Part shown: positions 22,930 to 36,235 of the stretch, piece by piece
Layout: every line of letters starts with the position of its first letter
Position numbering within the stretch: the first letter of the stretch is position 1
Source of the DNA: Siphlonurus alternatus
Taxonomy: Eukaryota > Arthropoda > Insecta > Ephemeroptera > Siphlonuridae
Reading direction: 5' to 3'
DNA length: 64,000 bases
Assembly: GCA_949825025.1 (NCBI GenBank)
Contig: OX463781.1
Span: 20,715,630 to 20,779,629, forward strand
Notes under the pieces: generated by a model
Told to the model about the DNA's origin: nothing
Seen by the model: the letters and a program-made list of their open reading frames with translations, nothing else
Database searches by the model: none
Made by a program: the position numbers and the translations under genes

Positions 22930-25560
22930 CAGAGAAATTTAAATTTGTAATAAAAAAATAAGAGGGAAAGGAAAAAATATTTAACTAAGAGTTTTTTCAA
23001 CATTAGAATATAAGAAAGAGGGGGAACTATATAAAAAATTGTATTTATGTTTTTTTTTTTTTTTTCTTCTCTTGCTTTCTTTTGTGTGTATGAAATCATT
23101 AGTAATTTTAATTTTTCAAATTTATTATTAATTAATTTTGTTGTTTATTTATTTTGATCATTATTTTTGACAAAAGTATAATAATTATTTCTATACTATA
23201 TATAATATAGAATCAAAAAATATTTTATACAGTGAAAACTTTCAATTTTCAAATAATTACAATGTAGACAAAAACTCCAGATACCATTTTCGAACCAAAC
23301 AATATTTTAGCATGCGTTAATTTAAACCCACGTTGCAATCTTTTAGTTTGAATATCTTTGACGTCGTCTTCAGAATGCCAACAGTCCTGCGCTGGTCTGT
23401 GTTAAAAGTTTGTTGTTCGTACAGAGCACTTTGATACTCGTAACTATTTTCGCACTATTACTTACATGCACTGTTAATTAATACACTTCTTTTGATACTT
23501 TTATTGATAAAGTTACAAAATTTAAAATTTGTTATATTCCTCAAGACAAGACCCAATGTTACTATATTTAATTATTTTTTCAATACAAGCATAATTTTAT
23601 TTATTTAATTTAAACAAAGTTTTGATAACAAAAGAGAACAAATATTTAGAATCTATAACTGAAAAAAAAAAGAACTCCGGGAACATTCTTTTATAATTTT
23701 TATAATATATAATTATTTAGAGATCATGCAATATATTTGCAATGTAATGCAATCTTTATGCAATATCCATGAAGAAGTCATAAACTTTGCACTTACGGTT
23801 TGAATTTTACATTTGTGGTTTTTGCGGCAAAATCTAAGTTAATGTCGTTAATTATGTACACTCAAAATAAATAATATATTAATGTTGTATTTTTATTTCT
23901 TTCCAATTATATACATGCTGGGTTTTTAAGTTTCTAGTAAGAATTTTTGAAACCATACATGTGATACATGTGTAAAAAGATATTAGAAAATCACTTTTCT
24001 CTTCGATTGTATATACTTAAGATTTCATGAAAATATAGCATGATGTATACAAGATAGTTGTTGAATTTTCGTCACTAATATTTTATCATACATCAAAACT
24101 GATCTTTATGGAATTACGCGTATTTATGAAAAAATATGTATTATGTGCAATATATATTGTGTATCAGGATAATCTGAATAATTAGGTGTTTCAAAATGAA
24201 AATCAAGAATCATATTTTGCTAATAATCTCTACACAGATTGACTGTGCATTTACGAACAAAGAGTTTGGGTTGATGTCTGACTGGCAAGTTAAAACAAGG
24301 AAACTTTAACAAACGTTCAGTTATGTGCCACTTGTAGAGGACTAACAAAAGGATTTGGCTGCCATCACAGCGCCTGTAAAATATACAAACTTCCAAACAC
24401 TAACATTCACCTTCTATACGAATGACGTAGTATAATTCACTGGTTATGTTTTATTTTATACTGTATAACAACTTTATTACAAGGCAGTTTTCTTAGCCTA
24501 TCATTAATGTTAGACACGCATATTTTAGTTTCAAGGCAGAAGCGCAAAGTCTGCAGCATCCCCTTTTCTTGAAAATTAAAATAAAACGCTGACCTCCCTC
24601 TTCGCAACATCAGTTTTATGGCTTTACTTCCCTTAGCCAACAAACTTCCAGCAAGTTTTAGCAAGAACACACAGATTAACAAATTTAGGGGGATAATTTA
24701 TAATTAGAATTTTGTCACTGAATCATGTAGTGCTAAGAACAATGTTGTCTTCTTCTATCAACTCCGTCATTTGAACTTCATAATATTTTTTAAATTGTCT
24801 CATTTCTTTTTTAAATTTATAAATAAACACTATATATATTATATAGTGCTTTTTTTCGGTAAAGAAAAAAGCCCCAGTAACTACTGTTTATTGTATATAA
24901 ATATTATTAATTATATAGATAGAGATGAAAAGAATGGTATATATACTGTTAAAGACACGACATTGTCAATATGTGAGTCGATGAAAAACGGGTCCGTTAT
25001 ACACTTTTTACGACACGCGAAGGTATAGAGAATCTAAAAAACAGTTTTCACTTTACGCATTTTTTTTTAAGTTGTAAAATTATTAAACTAAAAATGATAT
25101 GAAATTGTATGTATTGAAGACATTTTTCCATCAACAGATAGCTCATAAATTCAAATCAGATGGCACACCACTATGTCATATTAACAAAGTTTTATTATAA
25201 TATTTTATTATATAGGAATATCACATAATTAAGATTCCTCAGTTCTTATTGTTTACACAAATTTTCATTTTTTTTTTTATTTTTTTATTTAAAATATTAT
25301 GTTATCCCACGCGGTCTGTGTCTGCTGAATAGAACAAAAAAATAAAAAAAATAAAATCACAAAATAGGAATTTTGATCTCTTTGCATGCAGAAATTACAT
25401 ATAGCTTTTCTGATCATTTTCAAGCAACAATACAGCAGGAGAAAGAAAACTGCTCCATATTACCCTACAGTTGTTACAAATCTACAAAATTAACCCCTCA
25501 ATTGAAACGATTTACGTAGGAAGGTTGACATACAGAGACGTCTGAGGTACAGGTGGCCCG
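22930..25560. other. AT-rich desert
   Basis: No recognised gene, RNA or repeat. The short ORFs at 24437-24682 and 24771-25028 show no recognisable motif. Confidence 0.5.
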
Positions 25561-25578
25561 CGAGGCTCATGCAGTGAC

Positions 25579-25971
25579 CAGGGCTATTCTCTCTATTGTA
25601 GGGGGTATATTATAGTCACTCCCTTCCGGCTTATGGAGGCCCAATTCTGATTGGCTTAGAAATAACCCTTTTTGCTGAAACGCTGTCCTATTGGTTAAAA
25701 AGGGGTTATTTGCATGTTGTTTACAAATTTCAACATTCCAATTTTTTTTGTAACGGTCGTGAGTGACTTTACCCGGGTATAGTCACTCCCTTCCGGCTTA
25801 TGGAGGCCCAATTCTGAATTCTGATTGGCTTAGAAATAACCCTTTTTGCTGAAACGCCTTCCTATTGGTTAAAAAGGGGTTATTTGCATGTTGTTTACAA
25901 ATTTCAACAATCCAATTTTTTTTGTAACGGTCGTGAGTGACTTTACCCGGTTCAATAGAGGATTAGCCCTG
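25579..25971. mobile_element. hAT-type MITE with internal duplication
   Basis: Terminal inverted repeats CAGGGCTATTCTCTCTATTG (left) and CAATAGAGGATTAGCCCTG (right end on +) are flanked by an exact 8-bp direct repeat, GCAGTGAC (25571-25578 and 25972-25979). An 8-bp duplication with ends starting CAGGG is the hAT superfamily signature. The 393-bp element has no transposase. Its interior is a head-to-tail duplication (25611-25777 and 25778-25950), each copy running from ATAGTCACTCCC to GAGTGACTTTACCC, so each is itself end-inverted. It is a non-autonomous derivative inserted into a GC-balanced segment. Confidence 0.93.
25611..25950. repeat. Tandem duplication inside the hAT MITE
   Basis: Two copies of about 167 and 173 bp, nearly identical. 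The second carries a 6-bp expansion (GAATTCTGATTGG context) and a few substitutions, which suggests a recent duplication. Confidence 0.93.
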
Positions 25972-27881
25972 GCAGTGACGTAACCGCGAGCACCACCGCT
26001 GCTTAACTTGTGCCTTTGTTGTGCTGATAATTAGCCAAACAAACTGACGTGTGGAAGAATTTTCACATGTCGCGTGTTTTCCAAATTGTATGTAAATTAT
26101 ATTTACTTAAAAATGAATCTTACTCACTACAAAATTCAAATGATCAAGCAGTACAAGCTTGCAACGTTAATGCTACAGTGTTTATAAGATTTTGAAAGGT
26201 ATGGGTAGGTTTAGCAAAGCCTGGTCAAAGTCTTTAATCATGTGAAGTTGGTGGACCTTACATCACTTAATTATATTTTTTTTTGAACAATGCGTTCTTA
26301 TGAAACTGCCCTTCGTTGGTCAAACTGACAAATGTAAGGTCAATATATTGTTTTGTACATAATTATGTGCATAATGTGCAGAAGCCTTTTCCTCTGTTTT
26401 TTTTTTTTTTCAATCGTTATATCAATCATATATTTATATTGAAGAAAGGATGAGCATGCTACTGCATGAAATAAGAGCGAAGTTTGTTACTGCTTACTGT
26501 AAACTATAAGCATTGTTTTCAGGTATATGGAGTGTGCATTTGCAGTGGTGATACGTGCATGCATGCGTGTTGTATTGTCATCGTAACTATAAAATTCTGC
26601 ATTGTAATCAAAGTGTTCACCATTTAATTACATTGCACATTATATGAATTAATAATCTTGCCCCTTATATTTTTTATTACAAATTAGATATTAATTAAAA
26701 ATTGAATGTAATAAAATTATTTCCTATTGTTAACATAAACATATATATTAAATATAAAGAAACAAACAAACTTGACCCTAATCTAATTAGTAATTTTACA
26801 CTTATCAACAAGAACTAATTTTATTAAACCATCATATAATTAATTATTATAGAAATCTTTCAATTTATAAACTATTATAACACTAATAATATAATATAAC
26901 TTGACAGGTTGATTGTAATATATAATATATAAAAAAGCTACCGTATATATAGCAGATTTTTTTTATAGTTTAAATGGTTAATTTCCATGTAGAGCATACA
27001 GTTCATTGCCATCTTTTTCTTCTTTCATCCTCCATGAAGCGTTGTCATCGTCCTCATCAACAGACAGAAAGAATAAAAAAAAAGTGCTGCATAAAAACCT
27101 TATACCATCTCTCCTTTGGTATATAACTCCTCCCCCCCTACTTCATGCAACCTCTTACCCGTTATTCGTGTGCATCCAACTCGAAATTCAAGCGACTTCA
27201 AGAGAAAAGAAGTAAAAAAAAAATTATCTTATAAGACATAGCAGCAGCAGAATCAAGTTATATTAAGAGTGGTTGGCATATAGTTAGGCTATGTCCTGCT
27301 TAGTTATATTGTAGGATTTCTCTATATAAGAAACACCAGTGGGCCGTATCTCTTTTAGCTCTAATTAGGTCTTCTCATTCCTCATAGCTTATTCAACCTC
27401 TTTTAATTCAACTCATCCGAAAATATAAAATGATAGTAGAATAAGTAGATATTTTTATTGACGCATAAAGCATAAATATCTCGTAATAGAAAGAAGTCTA
27501 TAAAATTCTATTGCATAATAATAATAATAATAAATCTTAATAATTTATTTCAAAATTTTAAATGATAATTTGTTGAAATTTTGATGACTAATTGTTTTTA
27601 GAGTTTTTGGTGGTTTGAAATTGGAGCCCAGGAAAAATAATAAAAATATTATATAAGTTAGCAATCAACCTGCATTTTAGGAGCCCATATGATTCGATAC
27701 ATTTTCGTGTGGAAATTATGATGAGAAATTTGTATAAAATCAAAAAAATATTTATAATATATTATACAATTCAGTCCAAGCATATTATATATAATTATGT
27801 CATGCATGACAATTAATATATATCGCAGCATTTTTAAACTGTAAATCTGCATGATCACCTCTTTTTGCTTGTTTTTAAAAT

Positions 27882-27883
<2 letters not shown>

Positions 27884-27941
<58 letters not shown>
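27884..27941. repeat. (TA)n microsatellite
   Basis: About 58 bp of perfect TA dinucleotide. Confidence 0.97.
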
Positions 27942-27944
<3 letters not shown>

Positions 27945-28144
27945 CTCATCATTTATTTTTTATTGCCATACACCACATCCAGGCACATACATAATTATCA
28001 TAAAATAGTATATTCACACGCAATGTAATTAAAAGTGTGTAATTTATTTTGGAAAAAATATTATAGAATCGTGCTGACCAGTTTTGCCTCTCAATTATTG
28101 TTACATTGTACAACAATATAATAATATTTGACAAGTCAAATTGG

Positions 28145-28500
28145 CCGCAACTTCCGGTGATTGAGGAGATGATCGAATTTCACGGCTGCGTCTCACTCGG
28201 TAGCAGCAGATTCGTTCTTTTTCTTCCCCTCGCATCGACTTCCTCGGTCACTCTGTTCTCGTGTCGGCGTCAGGTTTTTCTGGTGGGGCCGGTCAGTGAC
28301 GTCAGCGGCGGTCAAGCTTGCAGGAGACGTGGGAACGAGGGTAGCCACCACGTGGCACGGTCCCCACTGCGCAGGCGCACACCGCCACGTGGTGCCACCA
28401 GCTGATCGCGGGGGGAGGGGCCGCGCATGGGAGTGGCTCAGGGGGGCGGACGCTCGTGCTGGTCGGCCTCCACGCCGACTTGTGGGATTCGAACCCTGTC
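28145..28500. promoter_or_regulatory. CpG-rich promoter-like island
   Basis: This GC-rich, CpG-dense island stands out from AT-rich flanks. It carries an ETS-type CTTCCGG (28151-28157), a perfect CRE TGACGTCA (28297-28304), two CACGTG E-boxes (28349-28354, 28386-28391) and an NRF1-type TGCGCAGGCGCA (28368-28379). This mix is typical of TATA-less promoters. Overlapping ORFs of 99-137 codons exist on both strands and are not recognised. A tRNA B-box-like GGTTCGAATCC lies on the minus strand at 28485-28495. Direction and gene are not determined. Confidence 0.5.
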
Positions 28501-29249
28501 TGATTTGCTGTGATAACATCTCACTGTATCCATACGTAAAAGGAAACGATTCGTCTAGCATCACAATTAGTTTTTTTGCTTTACCTAGCAAACTATGAGA
28601 ACACAATATGTTAGAACATTATTTGAAGTCTAGCTGCATTATTAATCATATTATAGGTAGAAAACGTTTCCATATGAAAGCAAGCAATTTATTGATGGAT
28701 GTGAACATCTGACAGATGATTAGCTGGATTACATAATTGATTTTTGACTGCAAATTTATATAAAAAAAAATGTATAATGTAGAATCAACAAAAGCCTATG
28801 CATGTAGTTAAGAGTATATTTTTTCTCCCTAGGTAAAAATCATTCAAGACTCGGATGTTTTATAAACTCCTTCTCACCTTCAAGCTTTTTACTAAATTTC
28901 TTACCTGCAAAAGTTATGTAAGTTAGCTGATTCGAAATACAATAGTGTTTCCTTTTTATTATCTTTCACCAAAGCAAACTTGCAAACTTCAATGGCTCAT
29001 TTCAAATATACGTAATACTCAATAAAAACATAATGAAAAACAATTAAACTCAAAATTTTAAAGAAAACCAGAAAGTTGAGATAAGCTCTTAAACAAACTT
29101 CAAATAATTGTATAATGTGGTTGGTTATGTACATCTTATATTATGACCACATTTTCTCAGCGTCCTGCTGCAGATTTGCTCTTCATTACACAATTAGTTG
29201 CCTTCACTTAGAACAAAGGGATTATTTAACAGCAGGAGACTTTTTGTGT

Positions 29250-29360
29250 TTTTGCCAGCAGCAGCAGCGGTCTCGCAAAAGGTCTCGCGTGTGACAGAAG
29301 GTCACCGCCTGGCGACTACTGAGGGCCGCCCGTGGGAAACTGCAGCCCGGTGGTCTTGAT
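29250..29360. other. Short GC-rich island
   Basis: About 110 bp with CAG repeats, GGTCTCGC repeats and CpGs, and no coding frame of note. Confidence 0.3.
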
Positions 29361-29608
29361 CTCTTCATGCAGTCGCGCTTGTACGATTGTACACTCCAAA
29401 CAGCAAAATGTTACTCTGCTTGTTTTGCGTAAACTGCAGCTCTAATTAAGAGACATCGAGATGCATGTTTGCAATTTTGGGAGAGGTACGAGCGTTTAGT
29501 TTACTTGCCAAAATAATTTCAAGTTTCACTACGCCACGAAAAACTGAATGGAAACACGCCCATAAAGAGCAAAGATCATGTTGTTCGAGGTGTACATCGG
29601 GCCCGATA

Positions 29609-29744
29609 AAGCCTGTATTACACGATACAATTTTACATACAATTTTTCCTTACAAGAAAATGTCATCTCAATTCAAACAAATGGATTTAACGTTTTCTTG
29701 TAAGGAAATATTATATGCAAAATTATATCGTGTAATTTCGGCTT
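29609..29744. mobile_element. Palindromic MITE family A, copy 1
   Basis: Inverted ends AAGCCTGTATTACACGATA and its partner TATCGTGTAATTTCGGCTT bound a 136-bp palindrome with internal TTTTCCTTACAAGAAAA / TTTTCTTGTAAGGAAA pairing. A sister copy lies 55 bp downstream, and a diverged third copy is at 51936-52075. No coding capacity. Target duplication is not clear. Confidence 0.85.
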
Positions 29745-29799
29745 AAAATAATTGTGAGAAATGCTGTTTTGAATAAATATAAAAAGAATAAACTGTATA

Positions 29800-29955
29800 A
29801 AGCCTATAATACACGATACAATTTTTCTGATTATTGTTTACAATTTTTCCTTGCAAGAAAATTTTCTCTCCATACAAACAAATGGAGATTAAGTTTTCTT
29901 GTAAGGAAAAATTTTATACAATAATCAGAAAAATCGTATCGTGTAATACCGGCTT
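29800..29955. mobile_element. Palindromic MITE family A, copy 2
   Basis: 156-bp palindrome with ends AAGCCTATAATACACGATAC and GTATCGTGTAATACCGGCTT. Its core, TTTTCCTTGCAAGAAAAT with complement, and CAAACAAATGGA match copy 1. It has an extra inner ATTGTTTACAATTTTT/ATAATCAGAAA pairing absent from copy 1. Confidence 0.87.
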
Positions 29956-29999
29956 AAGCCACTGTGATATATAATATAGAAGCAGTTATCAATAAAACA

Positions 30000-32020
30000 G
30001 TGCCTTAGAAGGACAACAAAGAAGTAAACAATTAACAAAACAATAGATGTTGCAAATTATGAAATTTTAATTAATAAACTGTTATAAGAATTTAATTTCT
30101 AATTACAATGTTGGAGTTATACTAATATGTAAAAGAATCTGACATATATAATTAAAATGAAATAAAAATATACCGTGTAAATACGGGGAAGGCCACGTGC
30201 GAAGTTCAATAACTTTGTAAGAATTTTGAAAACTACTTTAACGTCGCCCATTTACAAACATGTCTCTTGATTTTTTTTTCTAACCCACCCAAATCATCAA
30301 ACTTTTGCTTAATTTAATTTTAGACTAAACATGATGGTTTTAATAAATTGCTGTATTTTATGAACTTATCTAATGTTATTTTTGAAACTGCATGCATCTG
30401 TGTAGACCATTCAATATTTCTGCAAAAGGGTTCATATAAGGTCATATTACAACAAAAACTACTTGTTTAAATAGTGATCTTGATGGGTGATATATGGTCT
30501 CTATATATAGGTTTTTAATTAATATTTAGTTTTTATTACGAATCAATTCGAGGAGAAATTAAAACCACTGAGGCATTTTTATACATTTGTCACTTGTTCA
30601 TTTGTCAAGAAAAGTGCTGATAATGATTTTTTTTAATTATACATTTGCTGCGTTTTCTCCGTGCTATACAATATAATATAAAAATGTCTAAGTCGAAATA
30701 AAATTAAGGAATAATAATTATGTCGTATCAATTAACACTTTTAAACAATTAGAAGAAAGAATCGAAGTAAACACAAAAATTCTGATACATTAAATTTGTC
30801 GTATTAACAAAGCAAGCTAAGTGTTATTTAAATAATTATGTGCACTAAAATATATAATATTATATAGGATGCAATAATATTAATAATCAATAATATCATA
30901 TTATAATCAGCATTAAATACTTTGGTTTCTGAAAAATTGCATGAAAATATAGAACTCACTTGCTAGCGACGCGCCCCCATGTTTGTGCGCCTGCAGACTC
31001 CAAATGTATGCAACCCCTCGTTCAGCGGAGTCGCACGGGTTCCTTCAGTGCATACTTTAAGGGCGTTTTTTTTTTTTTTTTTCATATTAAAGGAAAACAC
31101 CTTGCACTTCCGGTTATTTCCGAGTAAGGAATCTTACGTTTGTTAGCGAGTTATCAAGTTAGAAACATATGATCTCTCATCCTTTCTTGACATTTATTGA
31201 ATGTTTTACACGCTGCGGATATGCTTAAAGTTCTTTATTATGCTTACAGTCTTTTTTCAAACTATGTTATTTCCAATATTTATCCAACAAAAATTTATCT
31301 TTTTATTAATATAATTTTTTCGTTTCCTATATATAAGCTTATGTATAGAAAGACAAATTGATGCGTTAAACACGACTGTATGTTATGATAGATACGTTAC
31401 CACCTATCACCTTATATTATAGATTCTATGATTGGTAAATTATTTACAGTTTTTTACTTTTTCAATGACTTCAATAACATAATGTATTGTTTCTTTAATT
31501 GTTTACATTTATAAATGGAAGCATTAGTTAAGAGTTTACTAAATTTTTGTCTTCAAACACTTGATGCAGATTTGGCGATTGTAAGTTTGAGAACTGAGAG
31601 CGATGTTTGAAAGAAGTTCGCCACGCCTCCATGAACGACATGACACCGCCCAGAATGATGCAGGTTAACGTTTTCTCTGTCTTTAACTTCGACTAGGGTC
31701 ATTCACAGAAAATATTTAATACGATTGTTCTAGCATGTTCAAATATATGAGTAAAATCTGCAGGGACAGTATACTCGTAATATTTGGCTAAAACATCATA
31801 GTTGCATGAAAACCAAATATTAATTCTATAAATAATTAGTTAAAAAATTTCCTTATTATACTATAACAAATTTTTAATTGAATATTTTTTAATCTATAGT
31901 TCAATTTCACAGATAAATAATATTCGTGTGAAATTAAAGATTATGTTTTTCTTAGAATTACACCTATTGAATTATTACAACAAGTATAGAATGAAGCATT
32001 ATATATTCAGGTTGTTGAGC
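30000..32020. other. AT-rich desert
   Basis: Nothing supportable apart from homopolymers (a T-run near 31068-31082). Confidence 0.5.
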
Positions 32021-32029
32021 ACTCGATCA

Positions 32030-32290
32030 AGCAGCTTGTCAGAGCCACGTTTGTCCGACTGCAGCGAGGCACGACTGTGCAGGTCCCAGCACGTCCCTTG
32101 CTCACAACAGGGGGGCGGGATCACACCTTGCCCGCCTCGCCTCGTCGCGGCATGCAAATTCACGCTAGGAGGAAGTGAGAAGAGCCCGGAATTCCGCTGT
32201 AACCTTTTATTTCTTCTCTCTTTCTTTTCTTCTACCGCGTGGTTAAATTTGTCCAGAAGGGACAAGACTTATTTTAGCGGAACGTTGTCG
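32030..32290. other. GC-rich island
   Basis: Balanced sequence with overlapping ORFs on both strands (129 codons on +, 88 on -), neither recognisable. A possible regulatory segment or unassigned exon. Confidence 0.3.
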
Positions 32291-33555
32291 AGTCACCGTG
32301 TAGATTTTCTGCTCTAAAACGTAATACTTTGTGTAGATACAGTGTGAGATTTAAAAAATGAAACATTAAACAAAAATGTGTTTTTGTCAACCATTGCATT
32401 ATAAGAAGTGGTTTTTAGAAAAGGTGCTTAAAAAATTAAAATTGAAATTTTTAGAAAAAAAAAAAAAAAAAAAAAAAAAACAGAATGAGGGTTCAATTTT
32501 TGTATTCATAATGGAGACTTTTGTTAACTTTTGTATAAGATTCAGTATCTTTATCATCAAATTTTTTTGTTCTGTACTTTTTATTTCGATCCTGTATTAC
32601 AATATAGCTATATTTTTAGTTTAAAATTTACTCTCTGCACCAAATTTTTGATAATGTGAACAAATTCAACAAATTGGAATGATAATTAGTCGAGTATATC
32701 ATTTAGTTTTTTTCATGACACTTCAACTTTTTTTCCCTGCAATTTTGATAATAATTATAATGCATTTGTATTATTATTTTTTTAATCCGCATGGCTATTT
32801 CGAGTAAATAAATTAACAGCATGTGCATGTACGTTTCACTTAAAACTGACAGTATCTTTTAATTTAAGTATTTCCAAATAAAACTTCAAATTTCACTTAC
32901 TAGTGAATTTAAAAAGCTACTCTGAAGAGTTTATGTAATGAATTGGGCATTGAATTTTGCTGGACATCATTTACATACTTTCTATCTCTTTGAATTTCAA
33001 TTTTTTTGGACTGGTCACATAAATCATTTTCTTCATTTATCAATATCTGATTGCATAGTTCTACAGCCATGGTATTTTTTTAAAAATAATTTGCATGTAT
33101 CATTATTTAGCCATTGGTCATTCAAACGTCATACATCTCAAGTCAAAACACAAACAAATTGAAACATTTCAATCCTGATGATCCTGATGAGTATTTATTT
33201 GTAGAACAGAAGGGGGTAGAACTGGCCCCCTGTATAAGAAATATTATTCGGTGTGGAATGAATTATTATAAATTTAAATTCTAGATAGTGTTGAAAATCC
33301 AGTAAATAAAAATCCTGTATGTATGTATTTATGTATGTATGTTTGTCCTTACCAAATTATTGTAAGCATTAATTACAACAAATTCATTAATAATTTCAGA
33401 GTTCACATGATTGTTATTTAGAATACATTAGTGCCGCTCTTTTATAATACCATATATTTAATAAATAAGTTTGATCGTAAATAATTAGTTTACAGATTTT
33501 TGGCGTCATAGTTAATACTTGTCATTAACTGAATATATATTTCTACATTCTTACC

Positions 33556-33855
33556 ATGTACAAGAATGAGTTTAATGCCCCTTACCTTATTTATTATAGA
33601 TTTTGCAGATTATTTGTAATAACTCGGACTGAATATTTACGTGGTATGTTATTATGGATGAGAATTTCTGAGAGATTTATCGTGCTCGAGATATACGATA
33701 CAGAGCCCATGCAACCTGAGGGCGAGGTCAAAGAGATGTGGTTCAGAGGTCACCGGAGCTCACTTTTGACAGCCGCTACAAACGTGGTGGAAATAATGCG
33801 AATCAATCTTCCATTCAAAACGCATGTCTTGCTTCAAAATGAGACTGTATGGTGA
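33556..33855 (+). other. 99-codon ORF, unrecognised
   Basis: The frame is open across an AT-rich lead-in and then a balanced segment (33690-33800) containing EIYDTEPMQPEGEVKEMWFR. No domain, signal peptide or repeat is visible, and the length alone is not significant in this composition. It could hide an exon in the balanced part. Confidence 0.15.
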
Positions 33856-36059
33856 AAGTAGACACGTTGAAATCCAAGTTTCATGCTGGAGCTATTTTCA
33901 GCTCTTTATTTCATCAGTGTATATATTTTGGCGGCGGTCATTACTGTTTAAGGTTTTTATTGTTTATAAATTCTATTTAATAATCTTATTGCCACCTTTT
34001 TATGTATAGATTTTAGGAGTTTGAAATGAACACCAATGCTACTTTTATCAAAAAAATTAAATGCCAATAAGAAACATTAAAAAAAAATAATACAGAAAAT
34101 CAAAAAGACATAAAATAAAATTTAGAATAATGTACAGAAACAAAGACAATCTGAATGAAGTTTCATTCAATTTTTAATTGTAAATAATCATGCATTTAAA
34201 AAGGGTTTTCTGATTTCTTGCATCTTTCTGAGTTGGAAAAATATTAATTAAAGAAAACAGTATTAATTAAAATAAGTAATTTGTTACACCGTTGACGTGT
34301 TTATTAATTTAACGAAAATACAGTACACACAGCATACATACATATATATTTATATATATAAAGTAAAGTCATGCCCGTAAAATCAATTTACAAACTCAGA
34401 AATCTTTTGAAAATGGGAAAACGTGTTTACTCATCTATAACTATATACCATTATTTTATGTATCGCGGTGATTCAGAATTTCATTTACAATTTTAAAAGT
34501 GATGCACTGAGATTTTACTGTTTTATTTACGTGGTTCATTATTATATTCAGGTGCAAAATTTTATTGGAGTCAAAAAATTATTTGCCATGCACTCTATGC
34601 CATGTGAACCAGCATTTAATTTTATTTTATGTTGTGTATTTATTACATGTATAAAAAAAAATATAACATTTATAAATTACTAAATTTCATTTCAGAAATT
34701 ATTGCTGCAACCATAATCTTGATAATATTTTTACAACAATCTTTAAAGAATTACTAAGATAAAAATATTTTGCGATAGGTGATTTTTTTTACATACTTTT
34801 CAATCCTACCTGTAAATAAAACCGCTGCTTGTTAAAAAAAAGAGAGGTTGAGTATCATGCAGAGATTGTGCGAGAATCAGAACACGGCATAATAATAACA
34901 ACAACACCCGTCCGTCTTGTGAGGACGTCTACATAAATCATCATTGTGCTGCCACGCCCACAACTAGCCTCGCAATACACAGCTGCATGCATCTCATTAG
35001 CCGCAGCATGCATGCAAATGCAAACGTCCGGAGAGGCTAATTTAAATATGTAACTTACTGCGAGATAATATAACGCAAAGTCCGTGAGGCTTGATATATG
35101 GTTAACATGTAAATGGTATAACAGATAAAAACAAAGTACTGCCATATTTCTTCAAGATTATGTTTTTGCTTTTTTTTTTTTTTTTTACATCATTAGGTGT
35201 GAATGAATGGGAGTTTTTTTTAAGGGATATAAATTATCTCTGTAATTATATAAATTTTATATATTGTTTCTCAATTCATTGTAAAAATCATCATCCTATA
35301 ATTATCAACCTCATGCATTGCACAGTGATATTTTTAAGGAATATTGTTCTTGCAATTAATGTGACGTATTTATACACATGGTGGTGTTTGATACAAAACA
35401 CTTAACGACGCATTAGAAAAACATTTAGGTACTTCATATCAACGATATATTTTTATTATACTGGTGAGAAGTAAAAAAAGGTGGGAAGATTTAGAACTTT
35501 TTTATCAAATAAAAACAAGATCATAAAACTAACATAAAATATATTTTTTATATAATGAGAAAGGAATTATGTAAAATTATACAATACTGTCAATAAAATC
35601 ATTTTTCATTAATTTTAAAATTGTTATATATTTTTTTTATCAGAAGCGAATTCATGCAGGAAAAAGGTTATCTCGATAAAACCTATAACACTTAACTTAT
35701 AAACCACTATTAACTATCAAGAGTTGCCGATCTAAAACTTACAGGAAAGTTGGAAGAGAGGGAAAGAGGGGGGGGGGACTCTCACTTCCATCAACATAAA
35801 ATTATTATGCACATAATCAAAGTAGCATTGAAAATACACACAATCACATGTATGAACAATACAAACATATTTTTACATAATAATATGACATTATTATAAA
35901 TTGAAATTTTAAATTAGCGTGGGATTAAGTATATCCATCTAAATGACCTTATAAGTCACACCTTTATAGCTAGACGTGATAAACCAAGTGAAACGAGAGC
36001 GCGGAGTTTTAGTGGTGAAAACTGCCGAGTCATATGACAACTTGATGTTAGAAGGGGGG

Positions 36060-36235
36060 ACCAGCATTGACCAAGCTAATGCACAAAGCTCCAAGCATAA
36101 CATTACGTTAATGCATCACCTTTGCCGTGAGATTAGCATGCGTCACGTACTCGAGACTTAAAGATCCTCCGAGGCAATTGTATTGTTTTAACAAGGAGAG
36201 GAGGAGGCTACCGGAAGAACCTGCCCTCGAGCTGC
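36060..36235. other. Short GC-balanced island
   Basis: Balanced composition between AT-rich flanks. No gene or motif beyond simple words can be assigned. Confidence 0.25.

Noticed and set aside
28485..28532. tRNA B-box-like GGTTCGAATCC and a weak A-box-like segment on the minus strand
   Set aside because: The T-stem does not pair beyond three bases and no acceptor or anticodon stems form. At most it is a chance box or an old tRNA-like relic.
31928..32317. 129-codon + ORF and 88-codon minus ORF
   Set aside because: Overlapping frames in a GC-rich island, with no recognisable protein feature on either strand.
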